A DNA stretch of 64,000 nt, from contig NZ_BMNA01000003.1 of assembly GCF_014646215.1 (NCBI RefSeq), positions 372,001 to 436,000 of the forward strand, written 5' to 3'. This stretch comes from Nakamurella endophytica. GTDB lineage: Bacteria; Actinomycetota; Actinomycetes; Mycobacteriales; Nakamurellaceae. The position numbers and the translations under genes were made by a program. The notes below the pieces were generated by a model. The model was not told where the DNA came from. It saw nothing but the letters and a program-made list of their open reading frames with translations, and searched no databases. Below are positions 8,296 through 16,912 of this stretch, piece after piece; position 1 is the first letter of the stretch, and each line of letters starts with the position of its first letter.

Positions 8296-8600
8296 CGGGG
8301 GTCCTCTCACGGCGCGTCCTGGCAGACGACTCCGCTACGGTCACCGGTCCGTAGAGCGCCTAAACACTGCACCGTGCCGGCGTCGGAGCACGGCGGGACG
8401 CCGGAGCGGCCGAGGACTTCAGAACGGTCGCTCGACCGGCGGTGGGTGCGGGGCGGACCCTTGAGCGTCGGTCACGACCGTGGTCGGCGGAGCCCTCGCG
8501 GCGAGCGCCGGAGCGACCCGGGCGTCGCCGCCGAGTCGCCCGACGCTGCTCGTCGCGTCCTAGGGGTGCTGACGGAGCGGATCGGCTCCGAGCGGGTTTG
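8296..8600. other. Intergenic region between symporter and MarR gene
   Basis: About 300 bases with no convincing gene. The part next to the symporter contains the palindrome at 8335-8354 and would hold the symporter promoter on the minus strand. The remainder is GC-rich and contains the 3' flank of the marR gene. I saw no RNA gene here. Confidence 0.5.
8335..8354. promoter_or_regulatory. Palindrome upstream of the symporter gene
   Basis: CTACGG (8335-8340) and CCGTAG (8349-8354) are perfect inverted repeats around an eight-base centre. The element lies 40-59 bases upstream of the symporter start, a normal position for an operator. Confidence 0.45.
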
Positions 8601-9086
8601 CTACGAGTCCGACTCCGCGAGGTGGGAGCGGAGCGCACCGGTCGCGGCCGCCAGGTGGTCCAGCTGCGGTGCGGTGAAGGCGTCGACGAAGACCTCCCGC
8701 ACCGCGCGCAGGTGCGGGACGGTGGCCGCCCGGAACGCGCGCTCGCCGGTGTCGGTGAGCGAGATCTCCGCGCCACGGTTGTCGGTCGCGCACTCGTCGC
8801 GCCGGACCAGGTCCCGTCGCTCCATGCGCCCGAGGTGGTGCGACAGCCGGCTCCGCTCCCACCCGATCGTCGCCGCCAGCTCCGAGGACCGCAGCGCGCG
8901 CGGGCGGGCCTCGCTCAGCGCCAGCAGCACCTGGTAGTCGCCGATCGACAGCGACGACTCGGCCTGCAGCCGTGCGGCGAGCCGCGACCGCAGCCGCTCC
9001 GCCGTCTCGATGTACTCCCGCCACACCCGCAGCTCGTCCGTCGACGGCAACTGCCGACGCCGGACGGATCCCGTTGCCCGTGTCAC
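8601..9086 (-). CDS. MarR family transcriptional regulator
   Basis: This protein of about 161 residues has the MarR winged helix: LSIGDYQVLLALSEA, then LRSSELAATIGWERSRLSHH and a wing with DNRGAEISLTDTG. It is divergent from the flavin-dependent oxidoreductase at 9200, and a perfect palindrome lies just upstream of its start. GTG 9086 is preferred over GTG 9095 because GAGAGG (9100-9095) would be optimally spaced (eight bases) only from 9086. It probably represses itself and the divergent oxidoreductase genes. Confidence 0.9.
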   Translation of the reverse strand: MTRATGSVRRRQLPSTDELRVWREYIETAERLRSRLAARLQAESSLSIGDYQVLLALSEARPRALRSSELAATIGWERSRLSHHLGRMERRDLVRRDECATDNRGAEISLTDTGERAFRAATVPHLRAVREVFVDAFTAPQLDHLAAATGALRSHLAESDS

Positions 9087-9101
9087 CTCGGCCACCTCTC
9101 A

Positions 9102-9140
9102 TTGACATATCAACGATATGCCGCATGCTGGACGTGTCAA
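9102..9140. promoter_or_regulatory. Divergent promoter/operator between marR and the LLM oxidoreductase
   Basis: CATATC-AAC-GATATG (9106-9120) is a perfect 6-3-6 palindrome. TTGACA occurs on the plus strand at 9102-9107 and on the minus strand at 9140-9135, so the site has mirror-image -35 elements. On the minus strand TATCGT (9118-9113) follows with a 16-base spacer as a -10. A MarR dimer bound to the palindrome would block that -10 and the plus-strand -35. Confidence 0.7.
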
Positions 9141-9199
9141 CCAGCGGCGGGCCGGTCCGGTGATCGGCCCGCCGGCGACAAAGAGCGAGTGGCGCCGCC

Positions 9200-10261
9200 A
9201 TGACCGGCATCGAGTTCGGCATCGACAGTTTCGGCGACCTGCCGCGGGACGACCGTGGCCAGGTCGTCTCCCAGGCCGCCGCCATCCGGGCCGCCGTCGA
9301 CGAGGCCGTGCTGGCCGACCAGGTCGGCATCGACGCCGTGGCCCTCGGCGAGCACCACCGTCCCGAGTACTCCATCTCCACCCCGGAGACCGTGCTCGCC
9401 GGCATCGCCACCCGGACGGAACGGATCCGGCTGGGCTCCGGCGTCACGGTGCTGTCCTCCGACGATCCCGTCCGGGTCTTCCAGCGGTTCGCGACGCTGG
9501 ACGCGCTGTCCCACGGCCGGGCCGAGGTCATCCTGGGACGCGGCTCGTTCACCGAGTCCTTCCCGCTCTTCGGCTACGACCTGTCCGACTACGACCTGCT
9601 CTTCGACGAGAAGATCGACCTGTTCTCCCGGTTGCTCGACGAACGGCCGGTGACGTGGGAAGGCACGACGCGCGCCGCGCTGCACGAGGCCGACGTGTAC
9701 CCGAAGACCGAGTCCGGGCGGCTGACCACCTGGGTCGGCGTCGGCGGATCGCCGCAGTCGGTCATCCGCACCGCGCACTACGGCTTCCGGCTCATGCTCG
9801 CGATCATCGGCGGCAACCCCGCCCGGTTCGCCCCGTACGTCGACCTCTACCGGCGTGCCGCCGAGCAGCTCGGTACGACCGCCCATCCGGTCGGCATGCA
9901 CTCGCCCGGTTTCGTCGCCGACACGGACAAGGAAGCGGTGGAGCTGTACTACCCCGGCTACCGCGAGACCCGCGACCGCATCGGCGCTCTGCGGGGCTGG
10001 CCGCCGTTGCGCCGGCAGGAGTTCGACGCCGAGGTGCAGCACGGCTCCCTCTACGTCGGGTCGCCCGAAACCGTGGCACGCCGGATCGCCGGGGCCGTCC
10101 GCGCCCTCGACGTCGGCCGGTTCGACCTCATCTACTCGTCCGCGGGCGCGGTGTCCGCCGGTGCCCGGCTGCGTGCCGTCGAGCTGTACGGCACCAAGGT
10201 GGTGCCGCTCGTCCGCGAGATGCTCGCCGAGGACCGGGTCGTGCTGCAGGCTGCTCGGTGA
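9200..10261 (+). CDS. LLM-class flavin-dependent oxidoreductase (luciferase-like)
   Basis: The 353-residue protein has the bacterial-luciferase-like TIM-barrel pattern: [20 protein letters not shown] near residue 40, [21 protein letters not shown], and [14 protein letters not shown]. Such enzymes are FMN- or F420-dependent monooxygenases or reductases. It is followed seven bases later by an F420:NADP-reductase-like gene, which suggests that the pair handles reduced flavin or F420. Expression is probably controlled by the divergent MarR protein. Confidence 0.88.
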   Translation: MTGIEFGIDSFGDLPRDDRGQVVSQAAAIRAAVDEAVLADQVGIDAVALGEHHRPEYSISTPETVLAGIATRTERIRLGSGVTVLSSDDPVRVFQRFATLDALSHGRAEVILGRGSFTESFPLFGYDLSDYDLLFDEKIDLFSRLLDERPVTWEGTTRAALHEADVYPKTESGRLTTWVGVGGSPQSVIRTAHYGFRLMLAIIGGNPARFAPYVDLYRRAAEQLGTTAHPVGMHSPGFVADTDKEAVELYYPGYRETRDRIGALRGWPPLRRQEFDAEVQHGSLYVGSPETVARRIAGAVRALDVGRFDLIYSSAGAVSAGARLRAVELYGTKVVPLVREMLAEDRVVLQAAR

Positions 10262-10268
10262 CCGCGCA

Positions 10269-10916
10269 GTGACAGTCCAGCGGACGATCGGGATCCTGGG
10301 TGCCGGCAAGGTCGGCACCGTGCTGGCGCGGCTGGCCGTCGCAGCCGGGTACCGCGTCCTCCTCGCCGGATCCGGGGACCCGGCACGGATCGCGCTGATC
10401 GCCGAGGTGCTGGTGCCGGGCGCGGTGGCCGCCTGGGTTGCGGACGCGGCCCGCGAGGCGGACGTGATCCTCCTGGCGTTGCCGCTGGGCCGGTACCGCA
10501 CGCTGCCGGTGGACGAGCTCGACGGCAGGCTCGTGCTCGACGCGATGAACTACTGGTGGGAGACGGACGGCGTCCGCGACGATCTCGCCGAACCGCGCAC
10601 CACGACCAGCGAGCTGGTGCAGGACTTCCTGGCCGGTTCGCGAGTGGTCAAGGCGTTCAACCACATGGGCTACCACGACCTCGAGGAGGAGGCGCGGCCG
10701 TCGGGTACTCCAGGCCGCAAGGCGATCGCCGTGGCCGGCGACCGCGACGAGGACGTCTCCGCGGCGGCGGCCGTCGTCGACGCCCTGGGCTTCGACCCGG
10801 TGGTGGCCGGACCGCTCGCCGCGGGGGCGCTGCTGCAGCCGGGGACCCCGACGTTCGGTGCCGACGTCCCCGCCGACGAACTGCGCGTTCTGATCGGACT
10901 GGCCGCTCGCCGGTGA
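10269..10916 (+). CDS. NADP oxidoreductase, coenzyme F420-dependent-like (NAD-binding)
   Basis: The 215-residue protein begins with a Rossmann motif, [17 protein letters not shown], and continues with [13 protein letters not shown] and [18 protein letters not shown], as in F420-dependent NADP reductases and related proteins. Such proteins move hydride between NADP(H) and a flavin-type carrier. GTG 10269 lies seven bases after the LLM oxidoreductase stop, so the two form an operon. Whether it uses F420 or another partner cannot be decided from sequence alone. Confidence 0.82.
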   Translation: MTVQRTIGILGAGKVGTVLARLAVAAGYRVLLAGSGDPARIALIAEVLVPGAVAAWVADAAREADVILLALPLGRYRTLPVDELDGRLVLDAMNYWWETDGVRDDLAEPRTTTSELVQDFLAGSRVVKAFNHMGYHDLEEEARPSGTPGRKAIAVAGDRDEDVSAAAAVVDALGFDPVVAGPLAAGALLQPGTPTFGADVPADELRVLIGLAARR

Positions 10917-11064
10917 GACGGCGCCCAGCTCGGCGGCGCAGTCCTGGTCACGGTGGCCCGTCAAGGGACCGGTCGACCCTGGCGGTGAAGAGTTGTCCGA
11001 GCCGAAGCGGCTCCAGAAGCCGGACGGTCGGGCGTTGTCCGTCGGACGGGCCGCGCCCCGCGTT

Positions 11065-11490
11065 CTACTTGCCGGTCGGCGCCGTCGAGTGCGCCTGCAA
11101 CCAGCTCCGCCACCCGCTCGAAGCGAGGACCGGCGCCATGGCCGACGTCACCGCCCAGCCGGACCGCCCGTCGACAACCGCGGTCAGCACGCAGGCCGCC
11201 GACACCACCACCGCAGCGGCGAGCCCGAAGGTGAGCCAGGGCGAGACCGGCCTCACCGGACGGCGTTCCCACTCGGGATGCACGGTCAGCACGACGATCC
11301 ACGTCACTCCCAGGACCGCGCCGATCGCCGCTGCCGCGGTGAAGGTCGTGGCGAAGGCCACCGGCGGGGGTGCGCCGTCCCGCGGCAGCCAGGAGCCCAC
11401 GGCGACGCCCGGACAAGCGCACAGCAGCAACGCCGCTGTCACCCGCGACGAGTCGGTCCCTCGGGCGAACCAGGGCGGGCGACGGGACAC
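11065..11490 (-). CDS. Small membrane protein of unknown function
   Basis: The 141-residue protein has three hydrophobic stretches: VTAALLLCACPGVAVG, TFTAAAAIGAVLGVTWIVVL and WLTFGLAAAVVVSAACVLTA. A linker HPEWERRPVRPVS separates the last two. GTG 11490 is chosen because TATCGT lies exactly six bases upstream; the reading frame could be extended upstream, but that would overlap the VOC gene with unconvincing sequence. I do not recognise a family. Confidence 0.6.
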   Translation of the reverse strand: MSRRPPWFARGTDSSRVTAALLLCACPGVAVGSWLPRDGAPPPVAFATTFTAAAAIGAVLGVTWIVVLTVHPEWERRPVRPVSPWLTFGLAAAVVVSAACVLTAVVDGRSGWAVTSAMAPVLASSGWRSWLQAHSTAPTGK

Positions 11491-11496
11491 CGCTGC

Positions 11497-11502
11497 ACGA
11501 TA
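11497..11502 (-). promoter_or_regulatory. -10 hexamer of a probable leaderless promoter
   Basis: On the minus strand TATCGT (11502-11497) ends six bases before GTG 11490. No Shine-Dalgarno sequence is present. Confidence 0.5.
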
Positions 11503-11530
11503 AGCCCGATTCGCCGCGTCCGAGACCGAC

Positions 11531-11884
11531 TCAGTCCCCCGCCGGTTCCCAGAGCTCGACCCGGCTGCCCTCGGGGTCCCGGACCCAGGCGAAGGTGCCG
11601 ACGCCGTCCTGGCTCTCCGGCCCCTGCACCTCGACACCCCGGTCGCGGAGCCGGTCCAGCAATCCGGCCAGGTCGCGCACGCGGAAGTTGAGCATCAGCT
11701 GCTGCCCGGGCCCGAAGTAGTCGGTGTCCCGCGGGAAGGGTGCGAGCACCATCGGACCGGCCTCCTGCTGCCATGCCCCGCCGGGTGGGTCGACGATGCC
11801 CAGGACGTCGGCGTACCAGGACCGCAGGCGTTCGGGGTCGTCCGCCCGCCAGAACACGCCGCCGACGCCGGTCACCTCTGCCAT
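11531..11884 (-). CDS. VOC-family (glyoxalase/bleomycin-resistance-like) protein
   Basis: The 117-residue single-domain protein shows the vicinal-oxygen-chelate pattern: DDPERLRSWYADVLGI near residues 15-30, LMLNFRVRDLAGLLDRLRDRGVEV in the middle and WVRDPEGSRVELWEPA at the end, where the glutamate is a typical metal ligand. Such proteins bind a divalent metal and act on small molecules, or sequester them. A GGGAGG ribosome site precedes ATG 11884. The substrate is unknown. Confidence 0.85.
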   Translation of the reverse strand: MAEVTGVGGVFWRADDPERLRSWYADVLGIVDPPGGAWQQEAGPMVLAPFPRDTDYFGPGQQLMLNFRVRDLAGLLDRLRDRGVEVQGPESQDGVGTFAWVRDPEGSRVELWEPAGD

Positions 11885-12075
11885 CGCGCCCTCCCCGTGC
11901 CCGCGACTCCCGTCCTTCCGAGGGCATCAGGCGCCGACCGGCGGCGCAACTCGACGCGCAGCGGCACCGTGCCGACCGGCGCAAGTCTCCGGGCGCCGTC
12001 AGTGGTGCAACGCACGGTGCGGCCTGCTCCGTCGACGGTGCAGGGCGAGCCGGTCGCCCGCGGAGGGTTGGGGAG

Positions 12076-13098
12076 ATGGAGATGCGACCGGTCCTGCTGG
12101 CCCTGTGGGTCGTCGTCGCTGCGGCCCTGCTGAGCGCCTGTGGCACTGCCCGGTCGGGTGTCGGACCTGCCGTCGCCACCGCCGCGGCGCGGACGTCGAC
12201 AACCGACCCGACGCAGGCTTCGCCCGGTCCGGCGCGCTCCGTCCGATCCGATCCGACGGCCTCGTCCGTCCCGGTCGCACCCGGGCCGGCACGGACCACC
12301 GCGACCACGGGGGGCGGCACCGGCACCGGCACCGGCACCGATGCCGATGCCGAGGCGCGGGCGGCCGCGGCGGCGGCGGTCGAGCGGGCCATCCGGGTGG
12401 TGCCCGTCGTCCCCGGCGCCGTCCCCGTCCCGAGATCACCGGTTGCACTCCTGGACGGTGCCGACACCGTCCCGGCGTCCGGCCACCTGGTCGTCCGGAC
12501 CCGATGGTGGACGACCGACCGACCGGCGAACCGGGTGCTGGCCTGGGCACGGCAACATCTGCCCCCTGGAGCCTTCATCAGGGGCAGCGGAACCACCACG
12601 ACGCCGACCGCGCGGGCCGACACCATCGACATCGGCCTCGGACCGGTGACCCTGCTGTTCACGGCCACCGCCACACCGACGGGGTCCGCCGTGCGAGCCG
12701 ACGCGCAGATGGTGTGGGTACCCCGCAAGAGCGCCGGCGAGCTCATCCCGGCGACGGTCACCTCGGTCGACATCGCCGTGCAACGGGGGAGCCGTGCGGC
12801 GGCGGTGCGCCGCGTCCTCGGCGCCGCGGCAGCGAGACGCCTGGCCGCCGTCGTCAACGCCACGCCCGTGCTCGACGACACCGGCGAGCGGTCGTGTCCG
12901 GCGGACCTCGGCGGCACGGACAGTCTCGTCTTCCGGGCGCGCGGCGCCGAGTACGACGTCACCGTGGCGGCGAGTGGGTGCGGCGGCGAGTCGCTCCGCG
13001 GACCGGCCGGCAGCGGGCACTGGACCTACGGGCAGGCCACGGACGCCGCCGCCCTGCGCGCACTCGGATTGCCCGAGGACTACGGCAATCACTTCTGA
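12076..13098 (+). CDS. Predicted secreted lipoprotein, unknown function
   Basis: The 340-residue protein has a signal peptide ending in a lipobox, ALLSAC, with the lipidated cysteine at residue 22. A Thr/Ala/Pro/Gly-rich linker of about 80 residues follows and then a folded domain beginning near WTTDRPANRVLAWARQHLPP. Two more cysteines (CPADLGG and SGCGGES) could form a disulfide. ATG 12076 and ATG 12082 are both possible after the GGAGGGTTGGGGAG site. I do not recognise the folded domain. It should sit on the outer face of the membrane. Confidence 0.75.
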   Translation: MEMRPVLLALWVVVAAALLSACGTARSGVGPAVATAAARTSTTDPTQASPGPARSVRSDPTASSVPVAPGPARTTATTGGGTGTGTGTDADAEARAAAAAAVERAIRVVPVVPGAVPVPRSPVALLDGADTVPASGHLVVRTRWWTTDRPANRVLAWARQHLPPGAFIRGSGTTTTPTARADTIDIGLGPVTLLFTATATPTGSAVRADAQMVWVPRKSAGELIPATVTSVDIAVQRGSRAAAVRRVLGAAAARRLAAVVNATPVLDDTGERSCPADLGGTDSLVFRARGAEYDVTVAASGCGGESLRGPAGSGHWTYGQATDAAALRALGLPEDYGNHF

Positions 13099-13237
13099 GT
13101 TGCACGGTGGCCTGCGACCTCCGAGGACGGCAGCCACCGCGTCCCGGTGAGACGGTCCGGCGGGCCTTCACTGCACCGGGCCGTGGAGCAGGGCCGTCGA
13201 CCGGGCACCGAAGCGGCCGGATCAGCTGGTGCCGGCA

Positions 13238-13277
13238 TTGCCGCGGATTACTCGTAGCCGTATAGTCGGCCACGAGT
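13238..13277 (+). promoter_or_regulatory. padR promoter with overlapping palindromic operator
   Basis: TTGCCG (13238-13243), a 17-base spacer and TATAGT (13261-13266) make a good vegetative promoter. The inverted repeat ACTCGT (13250-13255) and ACGAGT (13272-13277), with inner GCC and GGC, is centred on the -10, so a bound dimer would block transcription. Autorepression by the PadR protein is the simple reading. Confidence 0.7.
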
Positions 13278-13290
13278 GACAGGAGGCCCG

Positions 13291-13944
13291 ATGCCCGGAC
13301 GACGGAAGGTCGGCAACCTGCTGGCGCTGGCCGTGCTGTCCACGTTGTGGACGCGGCCGATGCACCGGTACGAGGTGGCCTCCGTGATGCGTGCCCGCGG
13401 CAAGGACCAGGACATGCAGATCAAGTGGGGATCGCTGTACACGGTTGTCGACAACATGGCCCGCCACGGGCTCGTCGAGGCGGTCGAGACCAGCCGGCAG
13501 GGTGCCCGCCCGGAGCGCACCACGTTCCGGATCACCGACGAGGGGCGCGCGGAGCTCCTCGACTGGACCCGCGAGCTGATCGCGGACCCGGCGAGCGAGA
13601 ACCCGCGCTTCGCCGCCGGTCTGTCGGTGCTGGCGGTCCTGCCGCCGGACGACGCCGCGGCCCTCCTGCACGGCCGGCTCCGGCAGGTCGAGGCCGATAT
13701 CGCCGCCCGTGCCGCGGCCTTCGACGCCGTGGCCGCCGAGGTCCCGCGGCTGTTCCTCCTCGAAGAGGACTACCGGATGGCCGTGATGCGCGCCGAAGCC
13801 GCCTGGATCGCGGGGCTGGTGGCCGAACTCGACTCCGGCGGTTTTCCCGGCCTGGAGGCCTGGCGGTCGTGGCACGTCTCGGGTGAGCTGCCCGCGGACC
13901 TCGCCGAACTGGCGGAGAGGGGAGCCACCACGGATCACGACTGA
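13291..13944 (+). CDS. PadR family transcriptional regulator
   Basis: The 217-residue protein has the PadR winged helix (VGNLLALAVLSTLWTRPMHRYEVA, then KWGSLYTVVDNMARHGLVEAV and a wing with RTTFRITDEGR) and a C-terminal helical domain with the EEDYRMAVMRAEAAWI segment common in PadR-s2 proteins. AGGAGG lies just before ATG 13291. The FAD monooxygenase gene downstream is the likely target together with padR itself; the strong hairpin between them argues for at least partly separate transcription. Confidence 0.9.
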   Translation: MPGRRKVGNLLALAVLSTLWTRPMHRYEVASVMRARGKDQDMQIKWGSLYTVVDNMARHGLVEAVETSRQGARPERTTFRITDEGRAELLDWTRELIADPASENPRFAAGLSVLAVLPPDDAAALLHGRLRQVEADIAARAAAFDAVAAEVPRLFLLEEDYRMAVMRAEAAWIAGLVAELDSGGFPGLEAWRSWHVSGELPADLAELAERGATTDHD

Positions 13945-13950
13945 CACCAC

Positions 13951-13986
13951 GTCCCGGGGGCGGTGCGGCAACACCGCACCCGGGAC
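13951..13986 (+). terminator. Strong hairpin after padR
   Basis: GTCCCGGG (13951-13958) pairs with CCCGGGAC (13979-13986), and inner GCGGTG and CACCGC extend the stem around a six-base loop. It starts six bases after the padR stop. No T tract follows, as is usual for actinobacterial terminators. Confidence 0.65.
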
Positions 13987-14121
13987 GTCCCGACGCCATC
14001 GACGTCCGTCCCGCTTGCCCGGACGAAGCCGGCCCCGAGTTGGCCCTTGCAGGATACCGGCACGCCGCGCAGGCATCCATCCGCGCGCGCCCCCGTGCGC
14101 GCACGCCTGCAAGGAGAACCC

Positions 14122-15336
14122 ATGCCCGCCATCCGCACTGCGCTCGTCATCGGAGGTGGCATCGCCGGACCGGTGACCGCCACGGCCCTCGCGCGAGCCG
14201 GGATCCGCGCCACCGTCCACGAGGCCTACCCCGAGGTGTCCAACGGCATCGGCAGCGCCCTCGCCCTGGCCCCCAACGGGCTCGCAGCCCTCGACATCCT
14301 CGGCGCCGGTGACGCCGTCCGCGCCGCCGGCCTGCCCATCACCGAGTCCTCGATGTCCATCGGCGGCCGGACGGTGCCCGTTCCGGCGCCGGAGGGACTG
14401 GAGCCGCTCAGGATGATCGACCGCGGCCGACTGCACGGTGCACTGCACGACACCGCCCGGGCCGCCGGCGTTCGGTACGAGTTCGGCCGGCAGCTGGTCT
14501 CGGTCGACGAGTACCCGGACCGCGTCACCGCCCGGTTCGCCGACGGATCGCAGGCCACCGCCGACATCCTGATCGGCGCGGACGGGGTCCGATCGACGGT
14601 GCGCCGGATCATCGACCCCGGCGCACCGGACGCCGGCTCCACCGGACTGCTCGGCTTCGGCGCGCTCGTGGACGCCGACATCCCCGGCGGGCCCGGCACG
14701 ATGACCTTCGCGTTCGGCCGCCGCGCCTACTACCTGTACTGGAAGACGGTGGATGGACGAACCGCGTGGGGCGTGAACCTGCCGTCCGCGGACCACCTCT
14801 CGCTCCGGCAGGCACGGGAGATCCCCGCCGGGGAGTGGCTGGCGCGGATCCGCGAGACCTACCGGGGTGACGAGCCCGGCGAGGCGCTGGCGCACGCCAC
14901 CACCGCGCGCACCCTGGAGGTGCTCGGAGCGATCCACATCATGCCGCCGGTCCCGCACTGGTACCGGGACCGCCTGGTGCTGGTCGGCGACGCGGTGCAC
15001 GCCCCGTCCAACAGCACCGGACAGGGTGCGTCGCTGGCCATCGAGAGCTCGATCGAACTTGCCCGGTGCCTGCGCGACCTCCCCGATCCGGCAGCAGCGT
15101 TCGAGGAGTACGAACGACTGCGCCGCGACCGGGTCGAGCGGATCACCCGACGCGGGGCCCGCATGAACCACACCAAGACGCCCGGCCCGGTCGGCCGCGG
15201 GCTGCTGCGGTTCCTGATGCCGCTGGCGATCCGGGCGATGAGCCCGGAGCGGACACAGGGGTGGATCCAGCGGCACCGGATCGACTGGGACGCCCGTGTC
15301 CGTCCCCTCTCGGCGGAGGCCGGAACGCCTGACTGA
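14122..15336 (+). CDS. FAD-dependent monooxygenase (PHBH/TetX-like)
   Basis: The 404-residue flavoprotein has the dinucleotide motif VIGGGIAGPVTATALARAG at residues 8-26, the DG motif IGADGVRSTVR in the middle, and the FAD-ribityl motif LVGDAVHAPSNSTGQGAS near 290. These define class A hydroxylases that use NAD(P)H and oxygen on aromatic or polycyclic compounds, including tetracycline-inactivating members. AAGGAG precedes ATG 14122. A PadR regulator upstream fits response to a phenolic or drug-like substrate, but the true substrate is unknown. Confidence 0.88.
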   Translation: MPAIRTALVIGGGIAGPVTATALARAGIRATVHEAYPEVSNGIGSALALAPNGLAALDILGAGDAVRAAGLPITESSMSIGGRTVPVPAPEGLEPLRMIDRGRLHGALHDTARAAGVRYEFGRQLVSVDEYPDRVTARFADGSQATADILIGADGVRSTVRRIIDPGAPDAGSTGLLGFGALVDADIPGGPGTMTFAFGRRAYYLYWKTVDGRTAWGVNLPSADHLSLRQAREIPAGEWLARIRETYRGDEPGEALAHATTARTLEVLGAIHIMPPVPHWYRDRLVLVGDAVHAPSNSTGQGASLAIESSIELARCLRDLPDPAAAFEEYERLRRDRVERITRRGARMNHTKTPGPVGRGLLRFLMPLAIRAMSPERTQGWIQRHRIDWDARVRPLSAEAGTPD

Positions 15337-15380
15337 TCCGTTGCGCTGCCGTCCCGCGCCCGGCCGGCCGGCGGAAGTTC

Positions 15381-16031
15381 CTAGACGCGGGCCAGGACGC
15401 CGGCCAACGGCGCCGGCGTCCGGTCCGGGTCGAGGGCCTCCGCGAACAGCCGCGCGTACCGCTCCTTGTTGCCGGAGCGCCCGCTGAGAAAGCGCCGCAC
15501 CTGGTCGTGCGTGGGACGGTCCCGCTGCGCGGGCTGGCGTTGCAGCCTGCGGAGCGACCGCAGCTCGCCCTGGGCGTCGATGACGTCGAGCGCGCCCGCG
15601 ACCCCGACGGCGGTGATCAACTCGTCCTCGAGGTCCGCGCGACAGACCCGGAACCCGGCCTCCCGTACCGTACCGAGGCCCGCATCCTGGAGAACCGCAG
15701 CGACGTAACCTTCCTCGGCGGCGTCGCACAGCCCGGCGATCCGGAGGTCCGGTCCGGTCGGTCCGTACCGCCGGAGGTGCGTCCGCAGGTTGGTGATGCC
15801 GTGCATGGCCACGACGGCCACTCGCTCGGCGGACAGGTCGCGGCCCCGGCGGCGCGCGAGCACCTCGAGGGCAACCCGGTCGCTGGTGCCTTCGACCAGC
15901 ACCACGGCGCTGACGGTGCCGAGCGTGCCCGGCGCGCTCACCGTGCCGAGCGTGCCCGGCGTGCTCACCGTGGCGCCGGGAACGGACCCGGGCGGGGGCG
16001 GGGCCGCGACGACGCGGTCGGACGGGATCAC
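15381..16031 (-). CDS. Orphan TOPRIM-domain protein (OLD-nuclease-like TOPRIM)
   Basis: The 216-residue protein contains a TOPRIM domain: AVVLVEGTSDRVALEVLARR with the catalytic glutamate, VAMHGITNLRTHL, and a GLCDAAEEGYV segment where D-x-D is usually seen in relatives. This TOPRIM type is found in OLD-family nucleases, but the ATPase half is absent here and no ATPase lies nearby. The N-terminus carries two 27-base direct repeats (15916-15969) that encode a duplicated Pro/Gly/Thr segment. GTG 16031 is preceded by TAGACC six bases upstream and no ribosome site. Confidence 0.78.
   Translation of the reverse strand: MIPSDRVVAAPPPPGSVPGATVSTPGTLGTVSAPGTLGTVSAVVLVEGTSDRVALEVLARRRGRDLSAERVAVVAMHGITNLRTHLRRYGPTGPDLRIAGLCDAAEEGYVAAVLQDAGLGTVREAGFRVCRADLEDELITAVGVAGALDVIDAQGELRSLRRLQRQPAQRDRPTHDQVRRFLSGRSGNKERYARLFAEALDPDRTPAPLAGVLARV
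15916..15969 (-). repeat. Two 27-base direct repeats inside the TOPRIM gene
   Basis: Copies at 15916-15942 and 15943-15969 differ at one base. They are in frame and encode the repeated PGTLGTVSA segment before the TOPRIM core. This looks like a recent slippage duplication. Confidence 0.85.
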
Positions 16032-16037
16032 CGTGCC

Positions 16038-16043
16038 GGTCTA
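16038..16043 (-). promoter_or_regulatory. -10 hexamer of a possible leaderless promoter
   Basis: On the minus strand TAGACC (16043-16038) ends six bases before GTG 16031. It lacks the final T of a good -10, so support is weaker than at other sites. Confidence 0.35.
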
Positions 16044-16096
16044 CCGCACCTCGGTGCCGGCCGCCGCCGATATCCGGGTCGACGCGTCGTCGGTGG

Positions 16097-16912
16097 TCAG
16101 CCGGCGTACGTGGGCATGTCGTCGCCACCGACGTACACGGACACCGGATGGGCGACGTCGCGGGCCACGTCCGGCCCGGCAACCCGGCTGGCATCGTCCG
16201 CCGGCCGGTATCCCAGGGCCCGCGCGGCGTCGAGACTCCACTGCCGCTCGGCGTTGTCGGAGACACCCCAGACGACGTGGAAACCCTCCGCGGACAGCGC
16301 CGCCTCGAACAGCCGGCCGGCGTCGTCCGGCGAGAGCCACGTCTCGAGCATCCGAGCGTTCCGCGGCCGGTCGAAGCACGAGCCGATCCGGACGCACACC
16401 ACGTGCAGCCCGTACCGGTCGTGGTACAGGCTGCCCAGCGCCTCGCCGAACGCCTTGCTGGCGCCGTAGAACGAGTCCGGGCGTGGCACCAGGTGGTCGG
16501 GCAGCACGGTGGAGGGTTCCTGCCGGTGGTACCCGACCGCGTGGTTGCTGCTGGCGTAGACGATGCGGCGGACGCCGGCCGTGCGTGCGGCCTCGAACAG
16601 GGTGTTGGTGCCGCGCACGTTGACGTCGATGATGCGATCCCAGCGGTCCTCGCCGGACAGTCCGCCGAGGTGCACGACGGTGTCCACTCCCGCCATGGCG
16701 GCCGCCATGGCGTCCGGGTCGGTGACCGACGCGCGGACGAACTCCTCACCCGCGGTCAACGGCTCCGCGGGCGTCCGGAGGTCGATCAGCCGCAGCGTCC
16801 GGCCCGGTCGGGACAACCGGGGCCGCAACATCCCGCCGACCAGGCCCGCGGCGCCGGTGACGGCGACGACGTGACCGCCGGCGGTGTCCTCGGGTGCTGC
16901 GTCCACGGTCAT
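16097..16912 (-). CDS. udh: Uronate dehydrogenase-like NAD-dependent epimerase/dehydratase
   Basis: The 271-residue short-chain dehydrogenase has GAAGLVG (residues 20-26) for NAD binding, S122 and the YxxxK pair Y149/K153. Its length and the segments HLGGLSGEDRWDRIIDVNV and YASSNHAVGYH match bacterial uronate dehydrogenase, which oxidises D-glucuronate or D-galacturonate to an aldarolactone. The start ATG 16912 overlaps the IclR stop in an ATGA. The divergent operon at 17832 encodes the later steps of the same pathway, which supports the assignment. Confidence 0.85.
   Translation of the reverse strand: MTVDAAPEDTAGGHVVAVTGAAGLVGGMLRPRLSRPGRTLRLIDLRTPAEPLTAGEEFVRASVTDPDAMAAAMAGVDTVVHLGGLSGEDRWDRIIDVNVRGTNTLFEAARTAGVRRIVYASSNHAVGYHRQEPSTVLPDHLVPRPDSFYGASKAFGEALGSLYHDRYGLHVVCVRIGSCFDRPRNARMLETWLSPDDAGRLFEAALSAEGFHVVWGVSDNAERQWSLDAARALGYRPADDASRVAGPDVARDVAHPVSVYVGGDDMPTYAG

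Noticed and set aside
6641-8344. N-terminal 560 codons of a long minus-strand frame that ends in the 100-residue membrane protein
   Set aside because: This part is out of frame with the SSS symporter and has no motif. Only the final 100 codons, which have their own ribosome site at 6640, are real.
11740-12075. Upstream extension of the lipoprotein frame
   Set aside because: It overlaps the VOC gene on the other strand and is Arg-rich. The signal peptide and ribosome site place the start at 12076.
13222-16749. A minus-strand open frame of more than 1,100 codons
   Set aside because: It runs antisense to padR and the FAD monooxygenase and across the TOPRIM gene, has Arg/Pro/Ala-rich composition and no motif. 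It is an artefact of high GC codon bias.
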